A stretch of 64,000 nucleotides of DNA, taken from contig NC_064839.1 in NCBI RefSeq assembly GCF_024166365.1, positions 34,484,378 to 34,548,377 on the forward strand. Direction: 5' to 3'. This document shows, piece by piece, positions 9,612-21,867 of this stretch. The notes under the pieces are model-generated. The model worked only from the letters and a program-made list of their open reading frames with translations, did no database searches and was not told the DNA's origin. The position numbers were made by a program, and so were the translations under genes. Position 1 is the first letter of the stretch. Every line of letters starts with the position of its first letter. Source of the DNA: Elephas maximus indicus. Taxonomy: Eukaryota; Chordata; Mammalia; Proboscidea; Elephantidae.

Positions 9612-11449
9612 GTGGGTCCCGGGCCGGGCGGAACCGAGGGGCGTCTCCTCCTCTCCTCGCCCCCTCCTTTGGTCCCTTGGTTGTCTGGAAGCTGGTAACC
9701 CCATTTGTGTTGCGTGTAGTGAGTGAAGGGCGGATTTAAATCTCTGAGAAGGCATGTGGGTCGTAGCGACTGGTCTGGAAGCGAGCTAGTGGGGACTCGG
9801 CTCCGGAACGGCTTTGACCGGTGGAAGCCCGTGGTTTGGAGGCCGAGGGTCGGGGGCTGCTGCCCAAGTGGCGTCTGGTTGTCCCTGTTTTGCCAGCGTG
9901 GTGCAGAGAAAATAATGTCCCTGTGAAGTGTAAGCGTTGGGTAGCGCACTTGGTTTTTCATGTATTTTAGGTTGTTTTTACCTCATCTTTATTTAAAGTA
10001 TGTATTCTTGAAGCGTAGAACTCCTTTAAAATAAGGTGCACATGTTTGTTTAATAAATCGACTTTGCTACGAGAGTAATACTTTCGTGTTAACTTTCACT
10101 TGTGCAGGTTTATGGCTCGCATTTAATTGGAAGTGTAACTATAACGGGACTTTCCTGAAAACTGGGTTTCCATTCTTGAACATAGTGTTTGGGAAGATTT
10201 TTTTTTTTAAGGGGGGATGTCCTTTTTCTAATTCTTCTAGAAAGTTCTGAAAGTCAGTTTTTATTATAAGCAAAAGCTCACCTCGGAAGATGTTTTAAAG
10301 GAGATTTTGAGTTGGAAAGGCTGGGCACCATAATACTTGGAGGTCAGACCAATCAGGAAATAGAAACAGGATGACTGAGGACTTAGAGATCTCCTGTGAC
10401 CTGGTTTGGAATACTGTGGTTCATTAAGTTCAGTTTCTCTTATTACATATGCAGGGGAGCTTTAAAAAGGAGATGGATATGAGTTATCTGTATTTTTTCT
10501 GTCCAGGTTTTTGCTGAATTAATATTCATATTGACGTTCAGCAGTTTTTTAGAGTTAACATTGAAAAACATACCTGAATGTGAGGCGTAAGGATTCTCTG
10601 GCTGTCCTTGTTTTATCTGTCCATTTAGTCTTTATATGTTAGATGCTTTTTCAACCTAATAAGTAGTTTACTGTAGTTATTTGTTGGTTGTGTTTATTTA
10701 AAATCCACAAACATTACTTGAGCAGCTATTATGTTGAAGGTACTGTTAGGTACTTTGTGGCATCATGATGAATGTCATTGAGACCCTTCAGGAGCTTGGG
10801 AAATGGTCGGGAAGTCATACAACCCAAATAATTATGCTGTTAGGCAGGCTGTGGACGGTGGAAAAAAGTGGCATTTGTGGAGAGAGTGACATTGAGCTGT
10901 ACTTAGATTGTTGGGACTTAACGGAATAAAAACAATGTTTTTGAGTATTTTCATTGTAAAGAAGGTAAACATTGGAAGATAGCAAAATTTTACTGGGTGC
11001 AAATTTGACTAAAAAAAATTTTTTTTTTAGAGCACATTATATACCAAATATTCATTAAATAAAGGCATTAACCAAATATATGGTTAATAAAGAAGTCTCA
11101 TGTAAGTAGGAATCGTATACAGTATGCACCCAAAGTACTGAATAACATTTAAAAACTTTGAAAACTGCTTTTTAAAAATTTATTTTTGTCATACACACAC
11201 AAAAAAATTTTGATATTGAAATGGGTCTTGAAGGAGTTAAAGTTTGTAGCTGTATGTAACTGAAATTTCCAAAGGTAAACTTTTGAGCAGTTTTATTTGT
11301 AACAAAAAGGCCACTTTAGAATATTGTAGCATCTGATTTTTGAATACATTGAGAAAAATGTATTATTATATATTCAAAGTTAAGGTTTCAAAATTATTTG
11401 TTCACAGAATTAGTTTCCATTTTGATAAGCTTAATTTATGAGTATGTAG

Positions 11450-11654
11450 TGGTGGCACAGTGGTTAAAAGCCCTTGGCTGCTAATTGAAAAGTTCAGCGG
11501 TTGGTATCCACCAGCCGCTCCTGGAGAAAGATGTGCCAGTCTGCTTCCATAAAAGTGTACAATCTTGGAAGCCCTGTGGGGCAGTTCTACTGTGTCCTAC
11601 AGGGTCGCTATGAGTCAGAATCAATTCGATGGCAGTGGGTTTGGTTTTTGGTTT
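11450..11654 (+). repeat. AfroSINE (long form)
   Basis: Runs from ggtggcacagtggttaa to the tail ggtcgctatgagtcagaatc and tttggtttttggttt. It retains the internal gagaaagatgtgccagtctgc segment that defines the longer variant in this window. Confidence 0.85.
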
Positions 11655-11779
11655 AAATGCGTTATGCTTTTAACTGACATGCTTTTTAAATGATGTACAC
11701 AGTAAAGTGGGCCATGAGAATAAAATTGCTTGGTAGAATTCAGATCAGTATTGGGTTATATCAGAGTGTTTACTCGTTT

Positions 11780-12090
11780 TTGAACTGTCTTTCCCCTGGA
11801 ATGTAAGTTCCATGAAGGCAGGGATAGTGTGTATATCTCATTCATAGTTGTATTACCAGTACCTACCTAGCACAGTGCCTTTAACATAGTTACCCATTAC
11901 CACCGAGTTGATTCCGACTTGTAGCCACCCTGTAGGACAGAATAGAATTGCCCCATAGGGTTTCTAATGGAGCAGCTGGAGGATGCAACCTGCTGATCTT
12001 ATGGGTAATAGCTGAGCTCTTAACCACTGCACCACCAGGGCACCTTTTAACATAGTAGGCACCCACTATTTGTTGAATTAATTAATACTA
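11780..12090 (+). repeat. L2-type 3' fragment split by a SINE
   Basis: The parts ccctggaatgtaagttccat, gaaggcaggga and agcacagtgccttta continue after the SINE as aggcacccactatttgttga, matching the mammalian L2/MIR-type 3' end. The SINE at 11891-12042 sits inside it. Confidence 0.6.
11891..12042 (-). repeat. AfroSINE (short form) with target-site duplication
   Basis: Antisense copy from acccattaccaccgagttg to ccaccagggcac. The flanks cctttaacatagt (11878-11890) and ccttttaacatagt (12043-12056) are a 13-14 bp target-site duplication with one T difference. Confidence 0.85.
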
Positions 12091-12685
12091 CTACTTAAGT
12101 TTTGAGTCAGTTCTCACTGTTTTTTTTTTCAGGGTAGAGGAAGTTGTTGAGCATTGTTTCAGTTGTTTGGCCTTTATTGGTCAGTTCCACAAGATAGCCG
12201 ACCATGATACTACAATGGTTTTACATCTCTCTGAAAGTTTGAGAGTACTTGTATCACATGTAAATTTCCATACAAGGAGGTGGTTTTTGAAAAATTATTT
12301 GGGGATGGAGAGGGAGAGCAAGACAAGGGACTGAATTTAGTGACTGTCTTAACTAAGCTTGTTAAAATACAAATTGGATTATTTGAGGGGTATTTGATAA
12401 TACTGATTATGTTTGTGACCGACCTAAGATTATTGCTTACTGAGGTGTTTTGAAATTTTTCCATTAAAGAAAACTCAAGACCCTATGCTCTTCAGCTTTT
12501 TTTTTTTAATGTAAGAGGACAGTACTGTTTCCGTTTATTTTTAATGTGAAAGAACAGTACTATTTTTTCCAGTTAAAACTGAATCAGGCTATTTTGTTTA
12601 AATTTATAGCACCTTTTTCTTAATACTTAGTTTCAAAATGAAGATACAGTTTAGCAGTAAATTAAAAAAAAACAAAAACAAAAAA

Positions 12686-12878
12686 CTAGTTGCTGCCTGG
12701 TCACCTCTGACTTATGACTGACTTACGACAACTCTGTATGTGTCAGAGTAGAACTGTGGTCCATAGGGTTTTCAATGTCTGATTTTTTGGAAGCCAGGCA
12801 CATCTGAGTGGACTCAAACTTCCAACCTTTCCATTAGCAGCTGAGCACATTAACTGTTTACACCACCCAGGGACTCCC
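12686..12878 (-). repeat. AfroSINE, diverged
   Basis: Antisense copy containing cagagtagaactgtggtcca, tagggttttcaa and the end caccacccagggactcc. Confidence 0.75.
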
Positions 12879-13184
12879 CACTAGTAAATAGGGAATTTAA
12901 ATTAGGTAATTTTTTTTTTAATTGTTATTTCATTAACATTATTTGCCATTATTAAGGGCAGCTCCTGGTGCTCTGTTTTAGTGCACTACTTGTATATCTC
13001 TAGTTTGATGTTATAATAATTTTTACTTTGCAAATTCAAAGTTTTCCTCTCAGAATTTGTCTAAGTACTGACTTTTTAGTCCCGGGAGGAGTGTGTGCAA
13101 TGCTGTGTGTAGTATCTTATCTGCTGTTGCTTTTTAAAAGGGAAAAAATATCTTCAATACAATATTTTTGTAAGAAATTTGCTT

Positions 13185-13212
13185 TATGATACCCATTGCT
13201 GTCAAGTCGATT
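13185..13212 (-). repeat. AfroSINE 3'-tail scrap
   Basis: Only acccattgctgtcaagtcga is recognisable, a fragment of the SINE (or RTE) 3' tail in antisense. Confidence 0.45.
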
Positions 13213-14006
13213 ACTTTATGATAAGATGTATATAAGTCTGTCAGCTATTATTTTTAATACACAACTTTTTCATATGGGAAGTTGAGGAACTTTTCCTAGA
13301 TCATTGTCTTAGGACAGTGTTTTTTGTTTTTTGACTTTGTTTAGTACATGGAGGTCTGATTGTGTTCTTTGTAATTAGATAATTTCATTTTGTCACTTTG
13401 CAATTTTGATTGGTCATTTTTACTGAAGGTTTTTGTTTTGTGTAAATGAGAGAATATTTAAAGCTCTTAGGACAGTCTCTGGTGCAGTGGTGCTAATTAA
13501 TAATTACCATTTCTTTAAAAAAAACAAAACAAAAATGAATAGGTTATTTTTTACTTCCTCTTCTTTCCAAGATCCTCTCCTTATCCTAAACCAAAAAAAA
13601 TTGAGAGGGAGTAGGGGCAGATGGGAAATCCAGTAATTTAAAGCTTACCTAGATGAGTTGGAATATTTGGCCTTAGACATTTTTATTCTTTTAATTCTAG
13701 TCTTAAATCTATTGTTCTTCTCAATGTTAACTTACCTCCTCTCAAGTCTTACCAAGTACTGAATGTCATTAGCACTTAATTATGTTTTTCTATTTTCTTG
13801 AATTAGGTTGTTACTGACTCAGCATGGTGTGAAAGATGGTTGATTTTTCTAGCCATTCTTAGCACGATTGGATATTTAAATCAGTATGAAAAAAAGGAAG
13901 TTGCTTGTGTGGTTTCCTGTAGAAATTTAATGGTGTGTTTGTCCATCCAATTAGGACACTGTAAAGCTTGATTTGATTGCTGCTGAGCTGTATTTTCATA
14001 CCATAC

Positions 14007-14155
14007 CCGTTGCTGTTGAGCCAATTCCGACTCACAGTGATCCCATAGGACAGAGTGGAACTGCCCCATAGGGTTTCCAAGGAGCGGCTGGTGGATTCAA
14101 ACTGCTGACCTTTTGGTTAGCAGCCGAGCTGTTAACCACTGTGCCACCAGGGTGC
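14007..14155 (-). repeat. AfroSINE (short form) with target-site duplication
   Basis: Antisense copy from gttgctgttgagccaattcc to gtgccaccaggg. The sequence tttcataccatac occurs on both sides (near 13994-14006 and 14157-14169). Confidence 0.85.
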
Positions 14156-14433
14156 TTTCATACCATACTTCAGTGCTTTCTTTACACTTGAGTGCAGGGA
14201 GAATATGTATTAGGTGATTGAGCCATTGATAAAGATTTTACCTTTTCACTTAGAAGAGTAATTTAATTTTGTTTGTTTGACACTTTTCCTGATAGGAATT
14301 GAAGGACGCACCTGGGACTATTAGCAGATTTTTTTTTTTTTTTTTTTGATGGAGATTAATGCCTAAATATGCCTAATTATGGGGGAAAATTGAAAAAAAA
14401 ATTTTTTTTTTCAGTGTCATTGTTTTGGTAAAG

Positions 14434-14521
14434 GAGCCCTGGTGACATAGTGGTTAAAGCACGTGGCTGCTAACTGAAAGGTTGGTGGTTCAAACCCACC
14501 AGTTGCTCTTCAGGAAAAAGA
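14434..14521 (+). repeat. AfroSINE head only, with target-site duplication
   Basis: The tRNA-related head (ggagccctggtgacatagtg to gttggtggttcaaacccacc) is present but the tail is missing. The direct repeat gttttggtaaag flanks it (14422-14433 and 14523-14534), so this appears to be an insertion that ended early, not a later deletion through the flank. Confidence 0.75.
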
Positions 14522-14703
14522 GGTTTTGGTAAAGCTTCATCATTTTAAGAGCATTGTTATGCCTGTGCCTTCTTAAGTTTTCCCATTTGCCAATACAGAA
14601 GGAGTGCTTTGGCATATATTCAGTATTACCAGAGGTAATACTGAAATAGTTTTATTACATAAAAATTAAAACTTAGGTATTATGTGCATGGCCAAGAAAT
14701 TGT

Positions 14704-14920
14704 GGGGGAGTCTTTGAATGGTGCATACAGTTAATGTGCTCCCTGCTAACTGAAAGGTTGGTGGTTCGCGTCTACCCAGAGGTGCTTCTGAAGAAAAGCC
14801 TGGCTATCTACTTTTGAAAAATCAGCCATTGAAATCCCTATGGAGCACAGTTCTACTCTGACACACATGGGATCACCATGAGTCAGAATCAACTTCATGC
14901 ACCTGGTTTGGGTTTTTTAG
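14704..14920 (+). repeat. AfroSINE-related SINE, variant body
   Basis: Contains taactgaaaggttggtggttc, then a body reading aaaagcctggctatctactt and tgaaaaatcagccattgaaa, and the tail gatcaccatgagtcagaatc. The middle differs from the main form and matches the copy at 32910-33287. Confidence 0.75.
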
Positions 14921-17189
14921 CAAGACCTGTAGCTTAAGCATTTAAGGACAGTTAAAGTGTTAATTTAGAATTAGTTGTAGAATCAGCTTACTATTATTAC
15001 TCGTTTTTCTTGTCTAAAGTTGTATGTATCTTTAAAATATAATTTATTTTTATTGTTGTTGAGGATATATATAGCAGAACTTAACCAGTGCAATAATTTA
15101 GTTGTATGTATTTTTACTGAAGGCATATTCTAAGCTCTGCTTTTGTAGTTCTATATATTTTTTTATAAAGATGTGATCATAAGGATATTTTTTGTGAGAA
15201 AATGTAGAATTCATTATTCTTGTCTGAGAAAGTCATAAATAAGATGCTGACATATAAAACCGAGAACTCTTTTAAGAGTTTGTTGTTTATTGGCCTTTAC
15301 TTTCCTTTTCAGTAACGTATTGCTAGTTGAGTAGCAGATGATTCAATATGGGAATATTTTAAATTAGGGGTGGAGTTGAGGCAGCCATAATACAATGAAG
15401 TCAATCTCATTACTCTTAGGAGGTAGGAAACCTGAGTATGTTGAGCCTCAATTTAATAGTAAGCAGTAATTTGACTGCTCACAGCAGCAACATAAATAAG
15501 GGAGGTATAGTCTAAGCTGTCTTGGTGGGTCAGGGGAGTAGACACAGCAGACTTGGCAGTAAGCCTGGCTTCTAAAACAAAATCCAAGTCATCAAATTTG
15601 TCCAGGCATGCCATGTGAGGTTCAAGTAACACTGGAGTTTAAGAGGAGTGAGTTGTTTAGGGAGGCTTACGAGCAAGTTTTTGTTTTTAACATTCATAAT
15701 TTTAACTCAAACACAGTGTGGGTCTGCATATAGTTACAGCATTTCTGGTAATGGCTATATAATTTTATTGCATGGCTCTCACCTGCCTGCCTGAGTTTGG
15801 CAAACTTCAGGAGAGAAACAGTTGAACCTGCAAGATTTAAGTAGTATGCCTATGAATTGATAGCTTGCCAACAGCTGAAATTTAATCATAGGGACAGGTC
15901 TAGTTAACATATTGATATTCATGTCTGAAAAGGAACTATGTAGTACTATGAAAGTCTGAAAATCCCGGGTACACTGGAGAAGTAACTTGAAAGGTTTTCC
16001 TACAAAATGTATAATTTCAGTATGTCTTTTGTTATAGCAACGGGTGAGAGTTGATTTAAAATTATTTTTTAAAGCATTTTTTTCATCAGGATAATCATTG
16101 GCCACAATAATGGATAGTTTGTGAGTTGTATTCACATGTAAATATTTTCATTATTGCTTTTTAAAAATCTTTCAATAAAGTTAATTAAAATGGCACTTAG
16201 GAAAAAAGACATTAAAAAATTATTGAAGCTAGATGATGGATACATGAGGGTTCACTATGCTATTCCCTCTACTTTGGTATATGCTTTAAAATTTGCATAA
16301 TGCGAAGTTTAAAAAATGATATTCAAAAGCCGTTTAAGCTCTTTAAGGTTAGGATAGGAAGATTAGAATAGGAAAAACATTTACTTTTTTGAAAAGTATT
16401 ATGACATTAACAGGTTTTGCTGTTGCATATAAATTTTTCTTTATTGGCTTAATAAATAAAAAGAAAATAAAAATTGGTTGTATGTCTGATTTACAAAACC
16501 CATTTCTTCCTCTGATTGTGTAGTATTAGCAATGAGATGGTTAGATGAGTTAGTGGTGTACATAAATAGGAAGTAAACTGTTCGTATTATTTTGAGTAGT
16601 TTTTTCTCTTTTAAAAAATATAGTATTTTCTAATTAACCAGATTGGATCAGAAAAATTCATTTATTGTTTAGTAACAAGGGCTTGAAATTATTTTTTAAA
16701 TTTTCATGTTTGATCATGTTGCTCATATCAGTCTACTATTAAGTGTTGTTAAATTCACTTGAACTTTTAAATTTATTTTTAATGAAATGAAGCTAGATAA
16801 TTTGCTCTTAATTTTAAGACTAGATTTTCTTTGTTTATAGCCGAGTATTACTGTACTGAAAATTTCTTAATATATATATAAGAAGTTTTCTTCGAGTTAA
16901 TGGTAGAGATTAACTCAAAAATAACAGACGTAAATTCTTTTGATTTGTGAATATCTCAGAGCAAACAAAGTCTGAAATTTACATCTTACATTTTGCTTTT
17001 TGCAACATCATACTGAATACTTAAGGAATATGAGTTTCAACCTGTCCTCTATATAAGGAAAGTCTTTGGGGGAAAATGTATAAAATTGTATTTAAATGTT
17101 ACTTTTTATTTTTTTGTAAGGTAATGGGGCTTAAGGAAAGGATATTCTCTCCACTATCAACACTTTGGTATAGTTTTTACTTCCTTTCA

Positions 17190-17545
17190 GTAGAGGTTGT
17201 TCAATAAAAATGACATTCTGAACTGGTTGAAGCTAAATGGTAGGTATATTGGGAACCATTATACTATACCCTGTATACATGTCCCTAATAAACCCCATAA
17301 CTGCGAGTATGATCTGTGAGCTCTGTGTTGCCATTCCACTGAATTTTTGAACCCAGTAGAGAAGTGGAAAGTGTTGTGGGAGGGACGATTGGTGTCAATA
17401 TTGTTAAGAAGTTTGGAGAGGAGGTACGTCTGACCTCCGCATCATAGCAGTCAGTTTTGGGCTATTGGTCTTGATTCTCCTTCCCTCTTGTGAAGTTAGA
17501 AAAGGAGGTCAGACACCCCTGACATGCCATTTTTACGTAAGTTTA
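17190..17545 (+). repeat. LTR-like repeat fragment (same family as 23140-24190)
   Basis: The stretch from about 17275 (gtccctaataaaccccataa) through gggagggacgattggtgtca to ggaggtcagacacccctgac and gccatttttacg matches 23925-24186 in the same order. The AATAAA just before the conserved block looks like an LTR polyadenylation signal. Family name is not certain. Confidence 0.55.
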
Positions 17546-17663
17546 CTCCATGGCATTACTTTGATATTTCTATTATATTAAAAAATTACTGGTTGTGACT
17601 CACTAATTGATCACTACCTTCAGTTTGAAAAACAGAGCTCTGACAGATAGTATCATAAAAATC

Positions 17664-17826
17664 AAAAACCAAACTCATTGCTGTCGAGTCGATTCCAACT
17701 CATAGCGACCCTATAGGACAGAGTAAAACTGCCCCATAGAGTTTCTTAGGAGCACCCAGTGGATTTGAATTGTTGACCTTTTGATTAGCAGCTATAGCAC
17801 TTAACCACTATGCCACCAGGGTTTCC
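17664..17826 (-). repeat. AfroSINE (short form) with target-site duplication
   Basis: Antisense copy from aaaaaccaaactcattgctg to ccaccagggtttcc. Flanks share atagtatcata. Confidence 0.88.
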
Positions 17827-18719
17827 AATAGTATCATAGTTCTGATTATATTAAAACTGTTAGGTTATTGGGATGTTCTCATTAGTCAGACCATATTTCT
17901 CCTGTCTGTAGTTCTTTAATACATTTTTTTAAAATTATTTTTTCTATTGAATTGGCTTATTGGTATCCTTTTTTGGGTTAGTTGGTTGCCTGAACAAGAC
18001 TTGTATCTTCCCCATTCTTTCTACCCTATGGCCAAAGTCAAAGTCTTAGACACCTCCAGCTTGAATTTGTGTAATTTTCTCTTCATATTTTATTCCTCAA
18101 GTTCAGTTTTGAAAGTGATGGCTAAGGTTGTCTTCAGCTCCTGCTCCTTTGAGCCTATAACCTGCCTCCTCACTGATCTTCCTACCCTGTGCTCCATCTG
18201 TTTTATATCCTTCACTCTGCATATTAATATCAAGCTTATTGCCTTTAATTTTATTCATCTCTTTTTAGTCCCAATGTGAAACTTCTCACTCCACCCAATT
18301 TCCTGAACAGCCATTCACATGTTGTTTTATAGAGTTTCCCTTTTGCACTTTACTTTCTTTACTTGTTACTTATTTAGAAGTTTTTTGAGGCAATTTAGAG
18401 ACATTATTTTGATGTAGTACTTAGCTAGGTTCTAGATTCATGTCTGTTGCTAGTTGTGTGACATTGCTAAAATATCACAGATTAGTTTCAGGCTAATCCA
18501 GGAAATGAGGCTCAAATTGACTTGCTCAAAATTGTTTAGTTAGTAGCAAAACAGGGACCCAGGACTTCTGACTTCTAGGTCTTTGTTTTACTCCGGTAAA
18601 TTGCTTAATTTCTACTTGAAAGTCTTAAGGGTTATTTTCGCACAGCCTGTACTTTTTTTTGACCAATTTTGTAACTGTTCTTTTTTTGTTTGTGTTCTGT
18701 TAGGTGAATATTTAATTCA

Positions 18720-18900
18720 GAATGTTTATTATATGTAAGGTGTTTTTATATGCATCATCTCTAAGTCTCATTATAATCTAAAGAGGTAGATACTTCCGTT
18801 TTATACATGAGGAAGCGGAGGAGCAGATAGATTTGGCCATCTGGCAAGTGACAGAGTTGGAATTTGACCACTGGTTTTCTAACTCCAAGTCCTGGGCTAG
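18720..18900 (-). repeat. MIR SINE fragment
   Basis: In minus orientation relative to the MIR consensus: tccgttttatacatgaggaa, gcaagtgacagagttggaat and ttctaactccaagtcc follow the MIR order. Confidence 0.7.
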
Positions 18901-19169
18901 GATGATTTCCATTTGTCTAGTTTGGGTGAATTTTGGTAGGAGAAGAAGCAGGTTTGGAGCTGAGAAGAGAGAAAGTTGGTTCAGTTTAATAAAATGTTCC
19001 AGGTACTATGAAAAGTGAAGAAATAGTGGTGAACAAGACAGACTTGGTCCTTGCCCTTACAGAGCTTATAGTCTGGTAACTATCAGTGAAATAAGTGTTA
19101 TGAAAGTGGATGTGTAAGGTGCTATGAGAGTATTTCCTCCAATAGCTTATTGAGAGTAATAGGAGGTAA

Positions 19170-19560
19170 ATTTTTGAGACCTCAGATATTTTAAAATGCT
19201 TTATTCTTTTCTCACAATTATAGTTTAGCTGGTTGTAAAATTCCAGGTTAGATACCATTTTCTCTCAAATTTTTGAAGACATTGTTCTTTATTTTCTTCT
19301 AGCTGCTAGTGTTGCTGTTGAGAAGTCTGATGGAAGCCCTGTGATCACAAATGGAACTTGCTAACTGTAGACTTCGTTGTAGAGGGCTTTACTAGGTTAT
19401 TCTCTATATCATTATCTGTATGTATTTTCAGGCTAATCAGATTCCCAGGAGAAGACTTTTTCAGTCTCTTGCCTGCAGATGATAGGCCTTGTGAGCCAAG
19501 GGGTGGAGGGGGATACTTAGGGTTTCAACATACAGGTTGTAGAGAGACTTTTCACTTCAT
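19170..19560 (-). repeat. Old L1 ORF1-region fragment
   Basis: The segment tggttgtaaaattccaggtt, then ctcaaatttttgaagacatt and gctagtgttgctgttgagaa resembles the antisense ORF1 region of mammalian L1 and is comparable with 42535-42610 of the large L1 here. It is heavily degraded and non-coding. Confidence 0.4.
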
Positions 19561-20144
19561 CACTCTGTTTGTAATATGGTACCCTGCCTTTCAGTTGTCC
19601 CTGTTTTGCCTATTCAGAAAATAAACATCCAGTCTTCTGCCTACAGGGACAGTCATCCAGTAATAGAGTGAAGAGGTGTGGGAATCTGAGAAGGGGTCTT
19701 AACTATTTGTTAAACTTTGTACTAGTCTTATTTTCATCCTTGCCTGTACCCCCGTTTCCAAAAGTACCTGGTAATGCATTTTACTGAGTGTTTAGGGGTT
19801 CTTTGTTACAAATCAGTTTTCTTCTTCACTGTCCTTACTGCTTACTTTTTACTGAAGTTTTAGCTTTTTAAGGTGCTAAGGCAGTTACCTTGTGTCCTGC
19901 ATTCCAGTTTCCAAAAATTTTATTGCTATGGTTTCATCTCTTGCTCTTTTTGTTCCTGTGAGTTTATACCCTTAAAAAATCCTTTTATTAACATTTTAGT
20001 GAGGTTTCAGGAAGGAATGGATGTAAATGTGTGTCTTTAATTCTCTGTCTTCAACTGGAAGTTCTTAAATTTGTTCTTGAACCTCTCAGAATTATATTTT
20101 TGAACAGTGGTCAGCTTAAGTTAGCATTCCATTACCTTTTTTAA

Positions 20145-20935
20145 AGAAAACCTTGGCATTTTATTAAGGTATAATTTACATGCAATAAAATTCACTGTTT
20201 TTGGTGTATAGTTCTAACAAATATATAGAGTAACAATCACCATAATGAAAATACAAAACAGGCTCATCACCCATCCACATTTTCTGTTGCCTCTTTATAG
20301 TCATCCCCTACCCCCACCCCTAGGACCTGGCAACTACTTGTCTGTTTTTTGTCACTATAGATGGCGTTTGCTTTTTTTAGAATGTCATAAAATTGGAGTC
20401 ATATAGTATGGAGCCTCTTGACTCTTTTTTTTCTTAATGTAATGCATCTGAGATTTGTCCATGTTGTGTGTATCAGTAGTTTGGTCCTTTTTATGTCAGA
20501 GTAGTTTTCTATTGTATGGATGTACCATGCTATATCTCTCCATGGTGTATTTCTCTGTTTATCTAGGTCATTTTTTAATTTTCATCAGTGACATATAGTT
20601 TCCAGCATAGAGATCTTGCATATATTTTGTGAGATACAAACCTAGAGTTTTTTGGTGTTGTAAATGATACTATTTTTCCTATTCCAGTATCTGATTGTTT
20701 ATTGCTAAAATAAATATAATTGATTTTTATTATATTTTTTATTGTGGCAAATACATAGGTAACCAAACATTTGCCATTTCAACAATATACAATTGATTTT
20801 GTATATTGACCTTGTATCTTACAACTTTGCTAAATTCACTTTTTAGGTTTTTAGCAGCAGCTTTTATTTTGTAGATTCCTTGGGATTTTCTGTGCAAAAT
20901 TTCCTACTCAAGGTTAATCTGCCATTTACTTTGTT
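20145..20935 (-). repeat. Ancient L1 (L1M-type) 3' fragment
   Basis: Begins with cattttattaaggtataatt followed by a cacccatccacatttt- and ctggcaactactt-containing stretch, typical of antisense 3' ends of old L1M elements. The following 20560-20935 continues in L1-like manner (tttgctaaattcactttttag). Confidence 0.65.
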
Positions 20936-21204
20936 TAGAACAGAGGTTGGCAAACATTGTAAAGGGCTAGAATATATATTTTAGACTTCGTGGCTCAATT
21001 GACAAAATCGAGGATATCACATAGGTATTTAGATACAAAATTGTACACAAAGTTCTAGATTTTTAGTTGACAATATTCAAAATATAATAATCGATTATGA
21101 TTTTTTGTAATACAGATCTACAAATGAGAAGAATGGAATTATTTTATGGGGGATAATATTTCATCTTATTGGTATTCAAAGTTAGTATTACCTATCAATA
21201 AAAT

Positions 21205-21865
21205 TGACTTCATGAAGGCATTCAACTGTGTGGGTTATAATGAATTATGGATAACATTATGATGAATGGAAATTTTAGAACACTTAATTGTCGTTCAGAC
21301 AAAAAGGGGATACTGTGTGGTTTAAAATTGGAAAAGGTATGCAGCAGGATTGTATCCTTACGTATTCTATTTGAATGCTGAACAAATAATCCAAGAAGCT
21401 GAACCATATAAAGAAGACTATGACATCGGGATTGGAGGAAGACTCATTAACAACCTGCAATAATGCAGATGACACAACCTTGGTTGCCAAAAATGAAGAG
21501 GACTTGAAGCACTTACTGATATAAAGGTCAAAGACTACAGCCTTCCATACGAATTACCCTTGAAAGTAAAGAATGAAAATTCTCACAAGACCGGTAAACA
21601 ACATCATGGTAAATGGAGAAAACATTGAAGTTGTCAACGATTTCGTTCTACCTGGATCAATAATCAATGTCCATGGAAGCCGCAGTCAAGAAGTCAAATA
21701 ACATATTACATTGGGCAAATCTGTTTTAAAAGACCTTTTTAAAGTGTTAAGAAGCAAAAATATTACCTTGATGACTAAGATGCACCTGACCCAAGCCATG
21801 GTTTTTTCAACCTCCTCAGATGCGTGGTAAAGCTGGATAATAAAAAAGGAAGCTAGAAGAATTGA
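21205..21865 (+). mobile_element. RTE/BovB LINE reverse-transcriptase fragment (dead)
   Basis: Pieces of an RTE-type reverse transcriptase are readable in plus orientation across frames: around 21325-21480 the peptides GCIL-like, NAEQIIQEAE and DYDIGIGGRLINN, then the catalytic block region, which is broken by an extra base near 21460-21465, followed by LVAKNEEDLKHL. Further on, KILTRPVNNIMVNGENIEV is visible. Stops and frameshifts show a fossil. It is truncated at the 5' side and abuts the L1 fragment at about 21868. Confidence 0.75.
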
Positions 21866-21867
21866 TG

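Larger units (their letters stand above)
8900..9720 (+). promoter_or_regulatory. NFATC3: CpG-island promoter of NFATC3
   Basis: CpG density rises sharply from about 9040 to 9620. There is no TATA box. Visible elements are a CCAAT box at 9158-9162 followed directly by gggcggcc, GC boxes near 9119-9130 and 9246-9256, a reverse CCAAT (attgg) at 9243-9247, and a GFY/ZNF143-like motif at 9027-9039. Transcription probably starts within about 9250-9330, by analogy with the short 5' leader of mammalian NFATC3; the exact start is not visible. TATA-less dispersed initiation would be expected. Confidence 0.8.

Noticed and set aside
9368..9961. 197-codon antisense open frame across the NFATC3 CpG island
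   Set aside because: It is arginine/proline-rich low-complexity sequence, typical of long open frames in CpG islands, with no family resemblance.
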